28,056 bases of DNA from Ruminococcaceae bacterium UBA6855 (GTDB lineage Bacteria; Bacillota; Clostridia; Oscillospirales; Acutalibacteraceae). The stretch covers positions 42,402 to 70,457 of the forward strand of contig DKDF01000113.1 in the NCBI GenBank assembly GCA_002451755.1, given 5' to 3'. A program made the translations under genes and the position numbers. A model generated the notes under the pieces. That model worked only from the letters and a program-made list of their open reading frames with translations. It did no database searches and was not told the origin of the DNA. Within the stretch, counting starts at the first letter, position 1. Every line of letters starts with the position of its first letter. Shown one piece after another: positions 20,413 through 28,056 of this stretch.

Positions 20413-21366
20413 TTATTTTCTACGCGCCGGGGCGGAATACAGCGGCCACGCGAAGGCGAAAATTATCGCTTTTATCTTTCGCTTTGCCGAAGCACCGCAC
20501 CCGAGAAACGCCGCAAGGGCGCCGCGTATTTTTTTTATGACCTCGCGCTTGAACCACGGCTCACGGTCGATGCCGGAATGCATACTCTCCTCCGCGCAGA
20601 ACATGAGCACGCGCATACGGATATCCGCCGTTTCTTTGCGTCCGAGCGACTTTCCGCACTCGCTGCCGCAGATATATTCGAGAACAGATATGCGGTCGAT
20701 TATTTTTTTGTCGTTGAGCCGGCTCATGAGGCTGTCCGGTGCGGATTCATAATGATAGAGCCGTTTATTAGTATCCGCCTGCACCGAGACATTCTTGCTC
20801 ACTTCGTAGTTGAAGAGCCAGTCCTCGGCGATTACTAAGCTTTCGTCGAAACGAATCTTCCCTATCGCCTTTTTGGAATAGACGGAGCGCCAGACATTGT
20901 TGTGCTTGCCACAGGCGGAATAGGCAATTATGGATTTTTTGTCGCTGAGCACTGTTATTTTATCATCAGCCGAAATTTCATCCGAGCGCGAAGAATCGAA
21001 ATAGCCGCAGCCGGAGCGATCGGCGTTGTTTTCGAGCGCGTTTTTCATCAGAGTTTCGTACATATCGGGCTCTACAAAATCATCGGCATCGACAAAGCCG
21101 ATATATTCGCCCGACGCCATATCGAGTCCGGCGTTTCGCGCGGAGGACGCGCCGTTGTTCTTCTTATGTATCACGCGGACGCGCCAGTCGCGCCCCGCCC
21201 AAGAATCGCACATCGTGGGGCAGGCATCCGGCGAGCCGTCGTCGACCAAGATAAGCTCTATATTCCCGTATGTCTGCGAAAGTATACTTTCAACACATCT
21301 GTCAAGATGCTTTTCCGCCTTGTAGACGGGAACTATTATGCTCAGAAGTTTATCCACCGAATTCAC
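20413..21366 (-). CDS. GT2 family glycosyltransferase (1)
   Basis: A 317-residue GT-A fold transferase. The nucleotide-binding region shows IIVPVYKAEKH (10-20), DDGSPD (42-47) and NNGASSARNAG (70-80); the metal motif DADD is at 93-96 and the catalytic-base ED at 181-182 (VIAEDW). The start is GTG at 21366, overlapping the stop of the preceding GT2 gene by four bases (GTGA). The C-terminus is basic, with an aromatic stretch (IIFAFAWPLYSAPARRK) likely to touch the membrane near its lipid-linked acceptor. Its N-terminal half is the most divergent of the five GT2 copies here. Last gene of the tightly packed transferase operon. Sugar specificity unknown. Confidence 0.92.
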   Translation of the reverse strand: MNSVDKLLSIIVPVYKAEKHLDRCVESILSQTYGNIELILVDDGSPDACPTMCDSWAGRDWRVRVIHKKNNGASSARNAGLDMASGEYIGFVDADDFVEPDMYETLMKNALENNADRSGCGYFDSSRSDEISADDKITVLSDKKSIIAYSACGKHNNVWRSVYSKKAIGKIRFDESLVIAEDWLFNYEVSKNVSVQADTNKRLYHYESAPDSLMSRLNDKKIIDRISVLEYICGSECGKSLGRKETADIRMRVLMFCAEESMHSGIDREPWFKREVIKKIRGALAAFLGCGASAKRKIKAIIFAFAWPLYSAPARRK

Positions 21367-22313
21367 CTCTTAACGCCCCTGAGTCTGAGCAGAAGTTTTG
21401 AAAAAAGATTGAAGGGATACGCCGCAAAAAACAGGCGGACAGCCGATCTGCCCATATCACCCGGGCAAAGGCGGCATATTGATTTATAAAATCTCAGCGC
21501 GGTTTTGAATCTTTCATCCGTCACGCCGATACGGTTGGCGAGGAGAGTATTGACCGCCGCATCATAAGCATATCGGCGCACAGCCTCCACCGTTTTATCA
21601 AATCCGCGATCCGAAAAAAACTTCGCCTGAGCGGCAAAGGCTTCGAGAACATCGAGTCTGCGCGGCGTATATTCCGACATGATGCTCCCCTGCCGGCTGA
21701 GATAAAAATACACGGCATCCTTTCTGACGGAAATGCAGCTGCACCTGTCAAAGAGTCGAAAATATGTAAACTCATCCTCGTTGAGTCTGCCCTCGGGGAA
21801 GGATATACCGTCAAACAAATTGCGACGGTAAAGCTTTCCCCACGAGACAACATAGGCGGACGAGCCTTTTTTAGCCATGTTTTCGAACACGCCGCCTTTT
21901 GAAAGAAGCATGTCCGAATCAAATGACGGAGCTTTAAGCATTTCTCCGTTTTCGTTGATCCTAACAACATTCGCGATACAGATATCGCTGTTGTCGCACC
22001 GCGCGGCATCGGCGAGCAATTCAATGCAGTTCGCAGATATTGTATCGTCGCTGTCGAGAAAAAAGACATATTCACCCGATGCTTTGGCGAGTCCTGCATT
22101 GCGCGCGGACGAGAGACCGCCGTTGGGTTTATGAATAACTTTTATTCGCCCATCTTTTTCGACCCATGCATCGCACATTGCGGGGCAGCCGTCCGGCGAG
22201 CCGTCGTCGACAAGAATTATCTCAAGGTCGGAATATGTCTGCCCGACAACGCTTTCAACGCACTTATCGAGATATTTTTCAACTTTGTAAACCGGGATTA
22301 TTACGCTTATCAT
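21363..22313 (-). CDS. GT2 family glycosyltransferase (2)
   Basis: A 316-residue GT-A transferase: ISVIIPVYKVEKY (2-14), DDGSPD (36-41), NGGLSSARNAGL (64-75), metal motif LDSDD (86-90) and catalytic ED at 179-180 (RLNEDEF). The ATG at 22313 sits directly before the conserved first strand, seven bases after the flippase stop; the ribosome site (ACAGG) is weak, so translation may depend on coupling to the flippase. A TTG further upstream would add 16 unconserved residues. Membrane-proximal basic C-terminus (NLFSKLLLRLRGVKR). Donor and acceptor are unknown. Confidence 0.92.
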   Translation of the reverse strand: MISVIIPVYKVEKYLDKCVESVVGQTYSDLEIILVDDGSPDGCPAMCDAWVEKDGRIKVIHKPNGGLSSARNAGLAKASGEYVFFLDSDDTISANCIELLADAARCDNSDICIANVVRINENGEMLKAPSFDSDMLLSKGGVFENMAKKGSSAYVVSWGKLYRRNLFDGISFPEGRLNEDEFTYFRLFDRCSCISVRKDAVYFYLSRQGSIMSEYTPRRLDVLEAFAAQAKFFSDRGFDKTVEAVRRYAYDAAVNTLLANRIGVTDERFKTALRFYKSICRLCPGDMGRSAVRLFFAAYPFNLFSKLLLRLRGVKR

Positions 22314-22320
22314 CCTGTTT

Positions 22321-23862
22321 TCACTTAGCCTTTTTGAATTTTCCGATAACGCCGCCGACAAGCGATCTGACTCTCGTGAGAAGCTCTTTGAAATACGGAT
22401 TCTTGAAATAGAGAAGCAAATAGAGAATATTTGTTACTGCAAAGCACACGATGCCCTTGACTATAAAGCCGAGTATGCCGGAGAGAGGAATCATATCGGC
22501 GAGCAGCTTCACGCCGAAGCCTGCGCCGCAGCTGATAACCAGCGTTGCAAGAAACGAGACAAAATATCCCCAAACCGACTTTTTGAAATGGTCGCGGAAT
22601 AGAATAATCGGCTCATACCAGATATAGGTCAAAAGCTTCGAAACAGCCGACGCAAAAATTATGCCCGCCATTCCGATCCACTTGCCCATGAGTATGGAGA
22701 GTCCGATATTGAGAACTGCGGTGGCAGTCATTATATACTTTGTTTTCAGATAGATTCCTGCCGCTTCTCTGTATATCCATATGGGATAGAGCAGGCAGGA
22801 CAGAAGGAAATTGAGGCAGATGGCGCAGACGGTATATTTATCGACAAGGAAGTCCTTGCCGAGCCACACGATTATGAAATCATCAACGAGCGCATATGTA
22901 CACGCGCTGACAACTATTCCGAACCATGCGGACATCGTCTGGATAATTTTGAACACCCGATACTGCTTCTCCTTGCTGTCGGACACCATCATGTTGCCGA
23001 GACTCGCCGTAAACGAATAGAAAAGGATGTTGGCGTAGCTGTTTATCATATTTATCGGCATAAGATAGTTCGAGTAATCGCCGACGGCAACGGTGCTGAC
23101 CATCTTTGATATGAGCAGGTTATCCGTACCGTTTATCATAACCGACGAGAGCTTATATAAGAATATCGAACCCATGTTGTCGAATATTCCGCGCTTGTCC
23201 GCTTTTGAAAGCGGCTCGTTGGGCTCTTTGATATAAGGGTAAAGCTTATTCGCCTGATGCGAAATTATCAGGTTGTTTATGATAGTAAACACAACGCCGA
23301 CCATGAGATAAGCTATATAATTTCTCGTGGCATATATGATAACTATCTGCATAATTGTGGACACGGTGCTGGTGACAGCAGTATATCTGGAAATAATATA
23401 TCCGTGCTGATGTGCAGTGATAAGTGTCTGCTTATAAGCAAAAAGGTACGAACAGACCGTATTGAACACCGCGATGCCGTAATACAGATACATATGCTCG
23501 ATCTCGTGATCGAGATTTACAAAAGAATCAAGAAACGGAACGAATGCAACGCCCGCAACGGACACCGCCGCCGCTATTATCAAATAAACTTTGCTGTAAA
23601 ATTTATTAAGCGCGGCTATCTTCTTTGTATCGTTCTCAGCTATCGGCTTATAGTAGCTGTATGCCATCGCCGTGCCGAAGCCGAGATCGGCAAGGCAGAG
23701 CAATGAAATAACATTTGAAAAAAGTCCATTGAGACCGAGCATCTCGCGCCCGAAAACATTGATAAACGCAGTTTTCGAGACAAACGCAAGCACTTTTCCC
23801 AACGTTGAATTGAGGAAATTTGCCGCGGCGGTTCTTGTCGATTTCTCAGTACGTGATGCCAA
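22321..23862 (-). CDS. Wzx-like polysaccharide flippase
   Basis: A 513-residue integral membrane protein of the MOP superfamily (Wzx-type/Polysacc_synt), which moves undecaprenyl-linked repeat units across the membrane. About 12-14 hydrophobic helices span the protein; the N-terminal NFLNSTLGKVLAFVSKTAFI and LADLGFGTAMAYSYYKPIA regions are typical. The start is TTG at 23862, eight bases after a GAGG site and 13 bases from the previous gene's stop; no ATG is well placed. The presence of a flippase points to the Wzx/Wzy route rather than an ABC exporter. No Wzy polymerase is recognisable in the window. Confidence 0.9.
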   Translation of the reverse strand: MASRTEKSTRTAAANFLNSTLGKVLAFVSKTAFINVFGREMLGLNGLFSNVISLLCLADLGFGTAMAYSYYKPIAENDTKKIAALNKFYSKVYLIIAAAVSVAGVAFVPFLDSFVNLDHEIEHMYLYYGIAVFNTVCSYLFAYKQTLITAHQHGYIISRYTAVTSTVSTIMQIVIIYATRNYIAYLMVGVVFTIINNLIISHQANKLYPYIKEPNEPLSKADKRGIFDNMGSIFLYKLSSVMINGTDNLLISKMVSTVAVGDYSNYLMPINMINSYANILFYSFTASLGNMMVSDSKEKQYRVFKIIQTMSAWFGIVVSACTYALVDDFIIVWLGKDFLVDKYTVCAICLNFLLSCLLYPIWIYREAAGIYLKTKYIMTATAVLNIGLSILMGKWIGMAGIIFASAVSKLLTYIWYEPIILFRDHFKKSVWGYFVSFLATLVISCGAGFGVKLLADMIPLSGILGFIVKGIVCFAVTNILYLLLYFKNPYFKELLTRVRSLVGGVIGKFKKAK

Positions 23863-23874
23863 ATTATCTACCTC

Positions 23875-24936
23875 TTATTTAATGATTTCAATAAGCTCAT
23901 CGTAATACGGCTTCAAGGCGGTATTGTCATAGCTGAAGCTTCTGCCTTTGACTTTTTCATAAAATGCGGCTATATCCGCGCAGTTCTCAACATTTTGTAT
24001 ATATTCAACATCCGACAGGCACCAGTCATAGATGCCTTTCACCTTATGGCTCATGCTGAAGAAAACGGCACACGGTGTACCGGTTATCGCAGCGAATATC
24101 ATTCCGTGAAGCCTGTCCGTTATCACGAGCTCGGCTCTTCTGAATGTTTCAAACTGCTTTTCGAGCTCTTCACTGCGGTTCTCGAGATGCACATTGTGAT
24201 CAAGACACATATCAGCCTCTTTGACACTGTCAAAGATTTTGTTTGTCCAATTATAAATCTCTGTGCTGTCGGCATCATCCATTGTTTTTTCACGGTCCTT
24301 TCTCAAACAGAGAACCGCGCCGCTGCGCTTCTGACCCTCGCGGCACTCGTCGAGCGACAGCACCATATCCGGAATGAGCTTCACTCTGCTGTGGTCGTCG
24401 AGCAAAAGAAGTGCATTGTCATAGGAGAGCTTTTCTCTTGTGCAAACGGTAACATTTTTATGTGAATTATAGACCTTTCGGGCGTCCTCCAGCCACTTTC
24501 TGCCTTCTTCGTCGTCGGAGAAGAAAATCGTGTTGGGCAGAAGCACCACTTTATTATCAGGAAAGGTTGTGAGAATATCTCTGATAAGCTCGTCTGCATA
24601 GAGCCAAAGAGTACCGATATAACCGCCGCCAGTGACCAAAATATCGCTCTTTCCGAAGAGCCATTTCAAGCTTTTACCGTTTTTATAATATCTTAGCATT
24701 CTCCCAAGCTTCACCTCTGTTATTTCACACAGAAAGCAGTCTTTTAAGAGTGCATATTCTGCCGAGGCTATAGCATGGTCGCCAAGATTGCCATGTTCCG
24801 GCGTTATCAAAAGGAATTTGAATTTGTCCCGATATTTCAGTTTTTTTAAAGCATTCGAAAATATAAGTTCCCAAATATAAAGCAAATAACGAACTCTGGC
24901 GAGTATCTTTCTGATTATTTCAAGTATCATTTGCAT
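23875..24936 (-). CDS. Polysaccharide pyruvyl transferase family protein
   Basis: A 353-residue GT-B-like protein of the PF04230 family, which adds ketal pyruvate from phosphoenolpyruvate to sugars, giving negative charge. Motifs: HGNLGDHAIASAE (48-60), TGGGYIG (102-108), VVLLPNTIFF and TDRLHGMIFAAI (about 275-286). The N-terminal ~30 residues form an amphipathic, partly hydrophobic helix (RVRYLLYIWELIF) that may hold it at the membrane. The ATG is preceded by AAAGGA. It lies between GT2 (3) and the flippase, so pyruvylation probably occurs on the lipid-linked unit before export. Some PF04230 members have other roles, so the reaction is probable but unproven. Confidence 0.87.
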   Translation of the reverse strand: MQMILEIIRKILARVRYLLYIWELIFSNALKKLKYRDKFKFLLITPEHGNLGDHAIASAEYALLKDCFLCEITEVKLGRMLRYYKNGKSLKWLFGKSDILVTGGGYIGTLWLYADELIRDILTTFPDNKVVLLPNTIFFSDDEEGRKWLEDARKVYNSHKNVTVCTREKLSYDNALLLLDDHSRVKLIPDMVLSLDECREGQKRSGAVLCLRKDREKTMDDADSTEIYNWTNKIFDSVKEADMCLDHNVHLENRSEELEKQFETFRRAELVITDRLHGMIFAAITGTPCAVFFSMSHKVKGIYDWCLSDVEYIQNVENCADIAAFYEKVKGRSFSYDNTALKPYYDELIEIIK

Positions 24937-24961
24937 AAGCGCATCCTTTCCATTAAGAACA

Positions 24962-25954
24962 TTACCGTCTTATTTTTCTTATGATATCCCTGCCATGGCA
25001 TTTTACATTCACCATAAGCTTATAGAGCAGGAACATATAAGTTATAAGGAACACTCTGAATTTGAGCTTTTTGTCGCATATCGGCGAATGAAGTATATCC
25101 GAACTGTATTTTTTGACCTCGTTTCGCATATCGTCGCGATAAAACTTTTTCTCATACGCGATACAGGTTCTGAGATATATTATATTGTATCTTATATATG
25201 TTTTCAGGCAATATGGATATGTGGCGGGATTATTGATTTCTGAATTTGTTATCTCATTGTGTACCTTCAGGATATCAAAGCTTTTTTCCGAAAATGCGGT
25301 TCCGGTTATTGAATCGCCGCGCTGCAAATAGTGATATTTGACGGCAAAGGACGAAACTAAGGTGATCTGCTGTTTATATATATAATAGTTTGCCAGGCAG
25401 TCCTCGATAATTATCCCCTCTTTGAAGCGTACCGAATCAAAAAGCCTGCGCTTATAGAGCTTGTTGCACATTATGCCCTCGTTATAGTCCCCGTTGACCA
25501 GTTCAATAATAAGCTCGTCGCCGGACAGCACTCTGAGTTCCGAATCGTTTTTGGAATCAACTGTACCATCAAAAATTTCGGTTTCAATAATGAAGCCGCA
25601 TCTCGAAACATCGGCATTGTTTTTCATGCCGATATCAAGAAGATATTCGTACATATCCGGCTCGATCCAATCATCGGAATCAACAAAGCCAATATAATCC
25701 CCGGTGCAGGCATCGAGTCCCGCATTTCTCGCCGACGAGAGTCCGCCGTTTTCTTTATGTATAACTTTTATGCGGCTGTCCTTTTGTGCCCATTCGTCGC
25801 ACATGGCGGGGCAATTATCCGGCGAGCCGTCGTCAACGAGGATTATTTCAAGATTTTCATGTGTCTGCCCGATGACGCTTTCAACGCACTTGTCGAGATA
25901 CTTTTCGACCTTGTAAACCGGGACGATAATACTGATTTTCACATTTTTATTCAT
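24962..25954 (-). CDS. GT2 family glycosyltransferase (3)
   Basis: A 330-residue GT-A transferase with ISIIVPVYKVEKYLDKC (7-23), DDGSPDNCPAMCDEW (41-55), NGGLSSARNAGL (69-80), VDSDDW (91-96) and the ED pair at 184-185 (IIIEDC). The first ~95 residues are close to those of copies 4 and 5, while the acceptor-binding C-terminal half differs strongly. An AAAGG site precedes the ATG; the gene starts 16 bases after the stop of copy 4. The C-terminus is basic with a hydrophobic stretch. The coding sequence is clearly more AT-rich than genes in the left half of the window. Confidence 0.92.
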   Translation of the reverse strand: MNKNVKISIIVPVYKVEKYLDKCVESVIGQTHENLEIILVDDGSPDNCPAMCDEWAQKDSRIKVIHKENGGLSSARNAGLDACTGDYIGFVDSDDWIEPDMYEYLLDIGMKNNADVSRCGFIIETEIFDGTVDSKNDSELRVLSGDELIIELVNGDYNEGIMCNKLYKRRLFDSVRFKEGIIIEDCLANYYIYKQQITLVSSFAVKYHYLQRGDSITGTAFSEKSFDILKVHNEITNSEINNPATYPYCLKTYIRYNIIYLRTCIAYEKKFYRDDMRNEVKKYSSDILHSPICDKKLKFRVFLITYMFLLYKLMVNVKCHGRDIIRKIRR

Positions 25955-25970
25955 TTCAAAATTAAACCTT

Positions 25971-26921
25971 TCATTTTCTTATTAGCCTATTGACAAAAAC
26001 AAATAATTTGGGATTAATCGAAATAATAGCCGTGGATATTTTGAATTTAAACCCGAGATATCTGTTTTTCAATATTTCTTTTTTATATGAAAGTATTTCT
26101 TTAATTACCGAATCAAAATATTTGTCGTAATATTCTTTGTTCCCAAGTATAAGACGCGAAAGTATTGCAAAAAGTGTTCGCGTATGCCTATATACACAGG
26201 CCTCATACAAGTCTCCGCACCTCTCATTTTCTGCCATTACGCCGGTTATTTTATATAAATTTGCACGGTCATCTGTCATATAATCAGCCGTAGCAGATAC
26301 ATTGCGAAAAACATAATGATAGAGGCAAACATTTCGGCTTATCATTTTTTTTGCCGACTTCATCAAATTATAGTTTATATAAAAATCCTCGCCATATCTT
26401 TTTGAAGTGTCAAAACGGATATTATCAAACAATTTTGCCGCATAAAGTTTGCCGCACACTTCCGGTCTAACATAATCCATTATTACAGCCCGTTGCGCAT
26501 CTTCACCATAAAACTCGCTGTCAGGCACCCAGACATCTCGAGAAGTGCCGTCCGCGTAGCAATAAATCAGTCCGCACTGTATAACATCCGCATCGGAAAT
26601 GTTATCAACCATATATTTGACCGTATCCAACTCCAGAACATCATCCGAATCAACAAAACAAATATATTCTCCCGATGTGGCATCCAGAGCCGTATTGCGC
26701 GCGGACGAAACGCCGCCGTTTGGCTTGTGTATAACCTTAATACGCGAATCCTTCTGTGCCCATGAGTCGCACATAGCGGGACAATTGTCCGGTGAACCGT
26801 CATCAACAAGTATTATTTCAAGATTTTTATATGTCTGCCCAATAATACTTTTCACGCACTCATCAATATATTTTTCAACCTTATAAACAGGAACTATCAC
26901 GCTGACAAGAGCATCCTGCAT
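25971..26921 (-). CDS. GT2 family glycosyltransferase (4)
   Basis: A 316-residue GT-A transferase: VSVIVPVYKVEKYIDEC (6-22), DDGSPDNCPAMCDSW (40-54), NGGVSSARNTALD (68-80), VDSDD (90-94) and ED at 178-179 (RYGEDF). I chose the ATG at 26921, after AAGGGAGAG and ten codons inside the longest frame. The N-terminal 88 residues from SVIVP onward match copy 3 at about 72 positions by eye. The C-terminal part is very AT-rich and Lys/Ile/Asn-rich. It begins 26 bases after the stop of copy 5. Specificity unknown. Confidence 0.91.
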   Translation of the reverse strand: MQDALVSVIVPVYKVEKYIDECVKSIIGQTYKNLEIILVDDGSPDNCPAMCDSWAQKDSRIKVIHKPNGGVSSARNTALDATSGEYICFVDSDDVLELDTVKYMVDNISDADVIQCGLIYCYADGTSRDVWVPDSEFYGEDAQRAVIMDYVRPEVCGKLYAAKLFDNIRFDTSKRYGEDFYINYNLMKSAKKMISRNVCLYHYVFRNVSATADYMTDDRANLYKITGVMAENERCGDLYEACVYRHTRTLFAILSRLILGNKEYYDKYFDSVIKEILSYKKEILKNRYLGFKFKISTAIISINPKLFVFVNRLIRK

Positions 26922-26947
26922 ATTTATCTCTCCCTTGTGTAATGTTA

Positions 26948-27928
26948 TCAATTGGGCTTTTTATCATTGGCATTTCTTATTCCGCGAATCATAAAGTTAT
27001 AAAGTCCCGGACAAAGCCACAACACAAGCGTCTTTGCCTTATATTTAAGCGGATATCGCTTTTCGAGAAATATTCTTTTTTTAAATCTGAGTATTTCGGC
27101 TCTGATTTCATCATACTTATAAAAATATTTTTCATTAGTCAGCACTCCGCTGAGAAGCGTAAACGCGGCAGTCATATACCCTCTTACGCATCTGTCATAG
27201 ACTTCGGGAGCCATGTCATATTTGAACATCTCCTCAAATACTTTTACCATATCAAAAGAGTGATCATTCAGCACCCATGCATATCCGCTTAAATATTTAT
27301 GAAAATAATTGTATTTTTCCTCATTGACAAATGATATTTTTTCCGCCTTCTGCGAAATTACAAAGTTAAACAGAAGGTCTTCGGAATACACTATCTCGTC
27401 ACTGAATCTTACGCCGTCAAAAAGCTTCGCTCTGAATAGCTTATTCCAAATAAATCCTCCGTCCCCTCCCGAGACGACATTACAGAGATATCGGTTGCAA
27501 TCGCACACAGTGCTATCCAGCAGATTCTTATAACCTTTCTTTTCTCCGGAGGGCTCGACAACATAATAGCCGCAAAACGCAATGTCACTGCCATTTTCGT
27601 TCAAGCTCTTCATAAGAAGCTCATAGAAATCATTTTCTATCCAATCGTCTGAATCAACAAATCCGATAAAATCGCCTGTTGCTGCATCCAAAGCCGCATT
27701 TCTTGCAGATGAAACACCGCCGTTCGGCTTATGTATAACCTTGATACGCGAATCCTTTTTCGCCCAAGAATCACACATAGCGGGAGAACCGTCCGGTGAA
27801 CCGTCATCAACGAGAATCACTTCAAGATTTTCATATGTCTGAGAAATTATACTTTCGACGCATCGGTCAAGATAATCCTCAACATTATAGACCGGAACAA
27901 CAACAGAAATTTTTCCTCCATCAACCAT
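26948..27928 (-). CDS. GT2 family glycosyltransferase (5)
   Basis: A 326-residue GT-A transferase with ISVVVPVYNVEDYLDRC (7-23), DDGSPDGSPAMCDSW (41-55), NGGVSSARNAALD (69-81), VDSDDW (91-96) and ED at 183-184 (VYSEDL). The ATG follows AGGAG by about ten bases. Its N-terminal domain closely resembles copies 3 and 4; the C-terminal acceptor half differs. It lies 27 bases after the stop of the truncated gene at the right edge, so the operon continues beyond the window. Specificity unknown. Confidence 0.92.
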   Translation of the reverse strand: MVDGGKISVVVPVYNVEDYLDRCVESIISQTYENLEVILVDDGSPDGSPAMCDSWAKKDSRIKVIHKPNGGVSSARNAALDAATGDFIGFVDSDDWIENDFYELLMKSLNENGSDIAFCGYYVVEPSGEKKGYKNLLDSTVCDCNRYLCNVVSGGDGGFIWNKLFRAKLFDGVRFSDEIVYSEDLLFNFVISQKAEKISFVNEEKYNYFHKYLSGYAWVLNDHSFDMVKVFEEMFKYDMAPEVYDRCVRGYMTAAFTLLSGVLTNEKYFYKYDEIRAEILRFKKRIFLEKRYPLKYKAKTLVLWLCPGLYNFMIRGIRNANDKKPN

Positions 27929-27955
27929 ACAAAATACTCCTATTATAAAATCACA

Positions 27956-28056
27956 TTAATATAAACTACTGATGACCCTGTAGAAATCATCGATCACTTT
28001 ATCGTTTTGCTTTGAAAAATCAATATTTTCTATATTTTTCTTTATTACCAGTCTTC
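27956..28056 (-). CDS. 3' end of a gene cut by the window edge
   Basis: On the minus strand one frame stays open from the window edge to a TAA at 27958-27956, giving a C-terminal fragment RLVIKKNIENIDF...VIDDFYRVISSLY. Spacing to the next ribosome site is normal for this operon, and the composition is AT-rich like its neighbours. Too short to assign; context suggests another polysaccharide-biosynthesis enzyme. Confidence 0.55.
   Translation of the reverse strand, partial: RLVIKKNIENIDFSKQNDKVIDDFYRVISSLY

Noticed and set aside
24962..28056. Mobile element carrying the AT-rich transferase genes
   Set aside because: No transposase, integrase, terminal repeats or attachment site were seen within the window; only composition points to transfer.

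Overview
The window reads as chromosomal DNA of a Gram-positive anaerobe, most likely a gut member of the Clostridia (Oscillospiraceae/Ruminococcaceae type). The signs are strong AGGAGG-type ribosome binding sites, a lipoprotein with a lipobox, a PII-like cyclic-di-AMP receptor, a Firmicutes-type split tyrosine kinase/modulator pair, an LCP-family wall ligase, a flavodiiron protein for O2/NO defence, and no outer-membrane genes. The left and middle parts are GC-rich. The right end (about 24.9-28.0 kb) is much more AT-rich, as is common in exchanged surface-polysaccharide genes. No rRNA, tRNA, CRISPR array, transposase or IS was seen.

Left block (1-2007): an M20 peptidase and a DarA-like c-di-AMP receptor form a short operon closed by a hairpin, followed by a small three-helix membrane protein.

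Surface/polyphosphate block (2008-7430), the most interesting part: a secreted Cthe_2159-type beta-helix carbohydrate-binding lipoprotein is divergent from an operon of a VTC-domain polyphosphate polymerase, a DUF4956 membrane protein, an OmpR-family response regulator and its histidine kinase. The 125-bp divergent region holds two outward-facing promoters. Each has a pair of 11-bp-spaced direct repeats (TTTAGGTTA type) in place of a -35 box, at the same distance from its -10. A separate near-consensus promoter just upstream of the response regulator can give basal expression of the two-component system. I infer a self-contained, self-regulated envelope module.

Metabolic block (7440-14264): a compact cytosolic GH29 alpha-L-fucosidase with its own promoter; an XRE-cupin regulator with a medium-chain acyl-CoA synthetase, divergent from a flavodiiron protein; and a coupled pair of an APH-fold kinase and an HSL-family esterase.

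Exopolysaccharide block (14269-28056, all on the minus strand): five GT2 glycosyltransferases, a polysaccharide pyruvyl transferase, a Wzx-like flippase, a GT14-like transferase and a PF14907-type nucleotidyltransferase come first in transcription order. After an internal consensus promoter come the Wzz-like modulator and tyrosine kinase (ending at a terminator), then an LCP ligase and an AraC-cupin regulator. The glycosyltransferases would build a repeat unit, the flippase export it, modulator and kinase control chain length, and the LCP protein attach the product to the wall. No initiating phosphoglycosyltransferase or Wzy polymerase is visible; they may lie beyond the right edge, where a cut gene continues.
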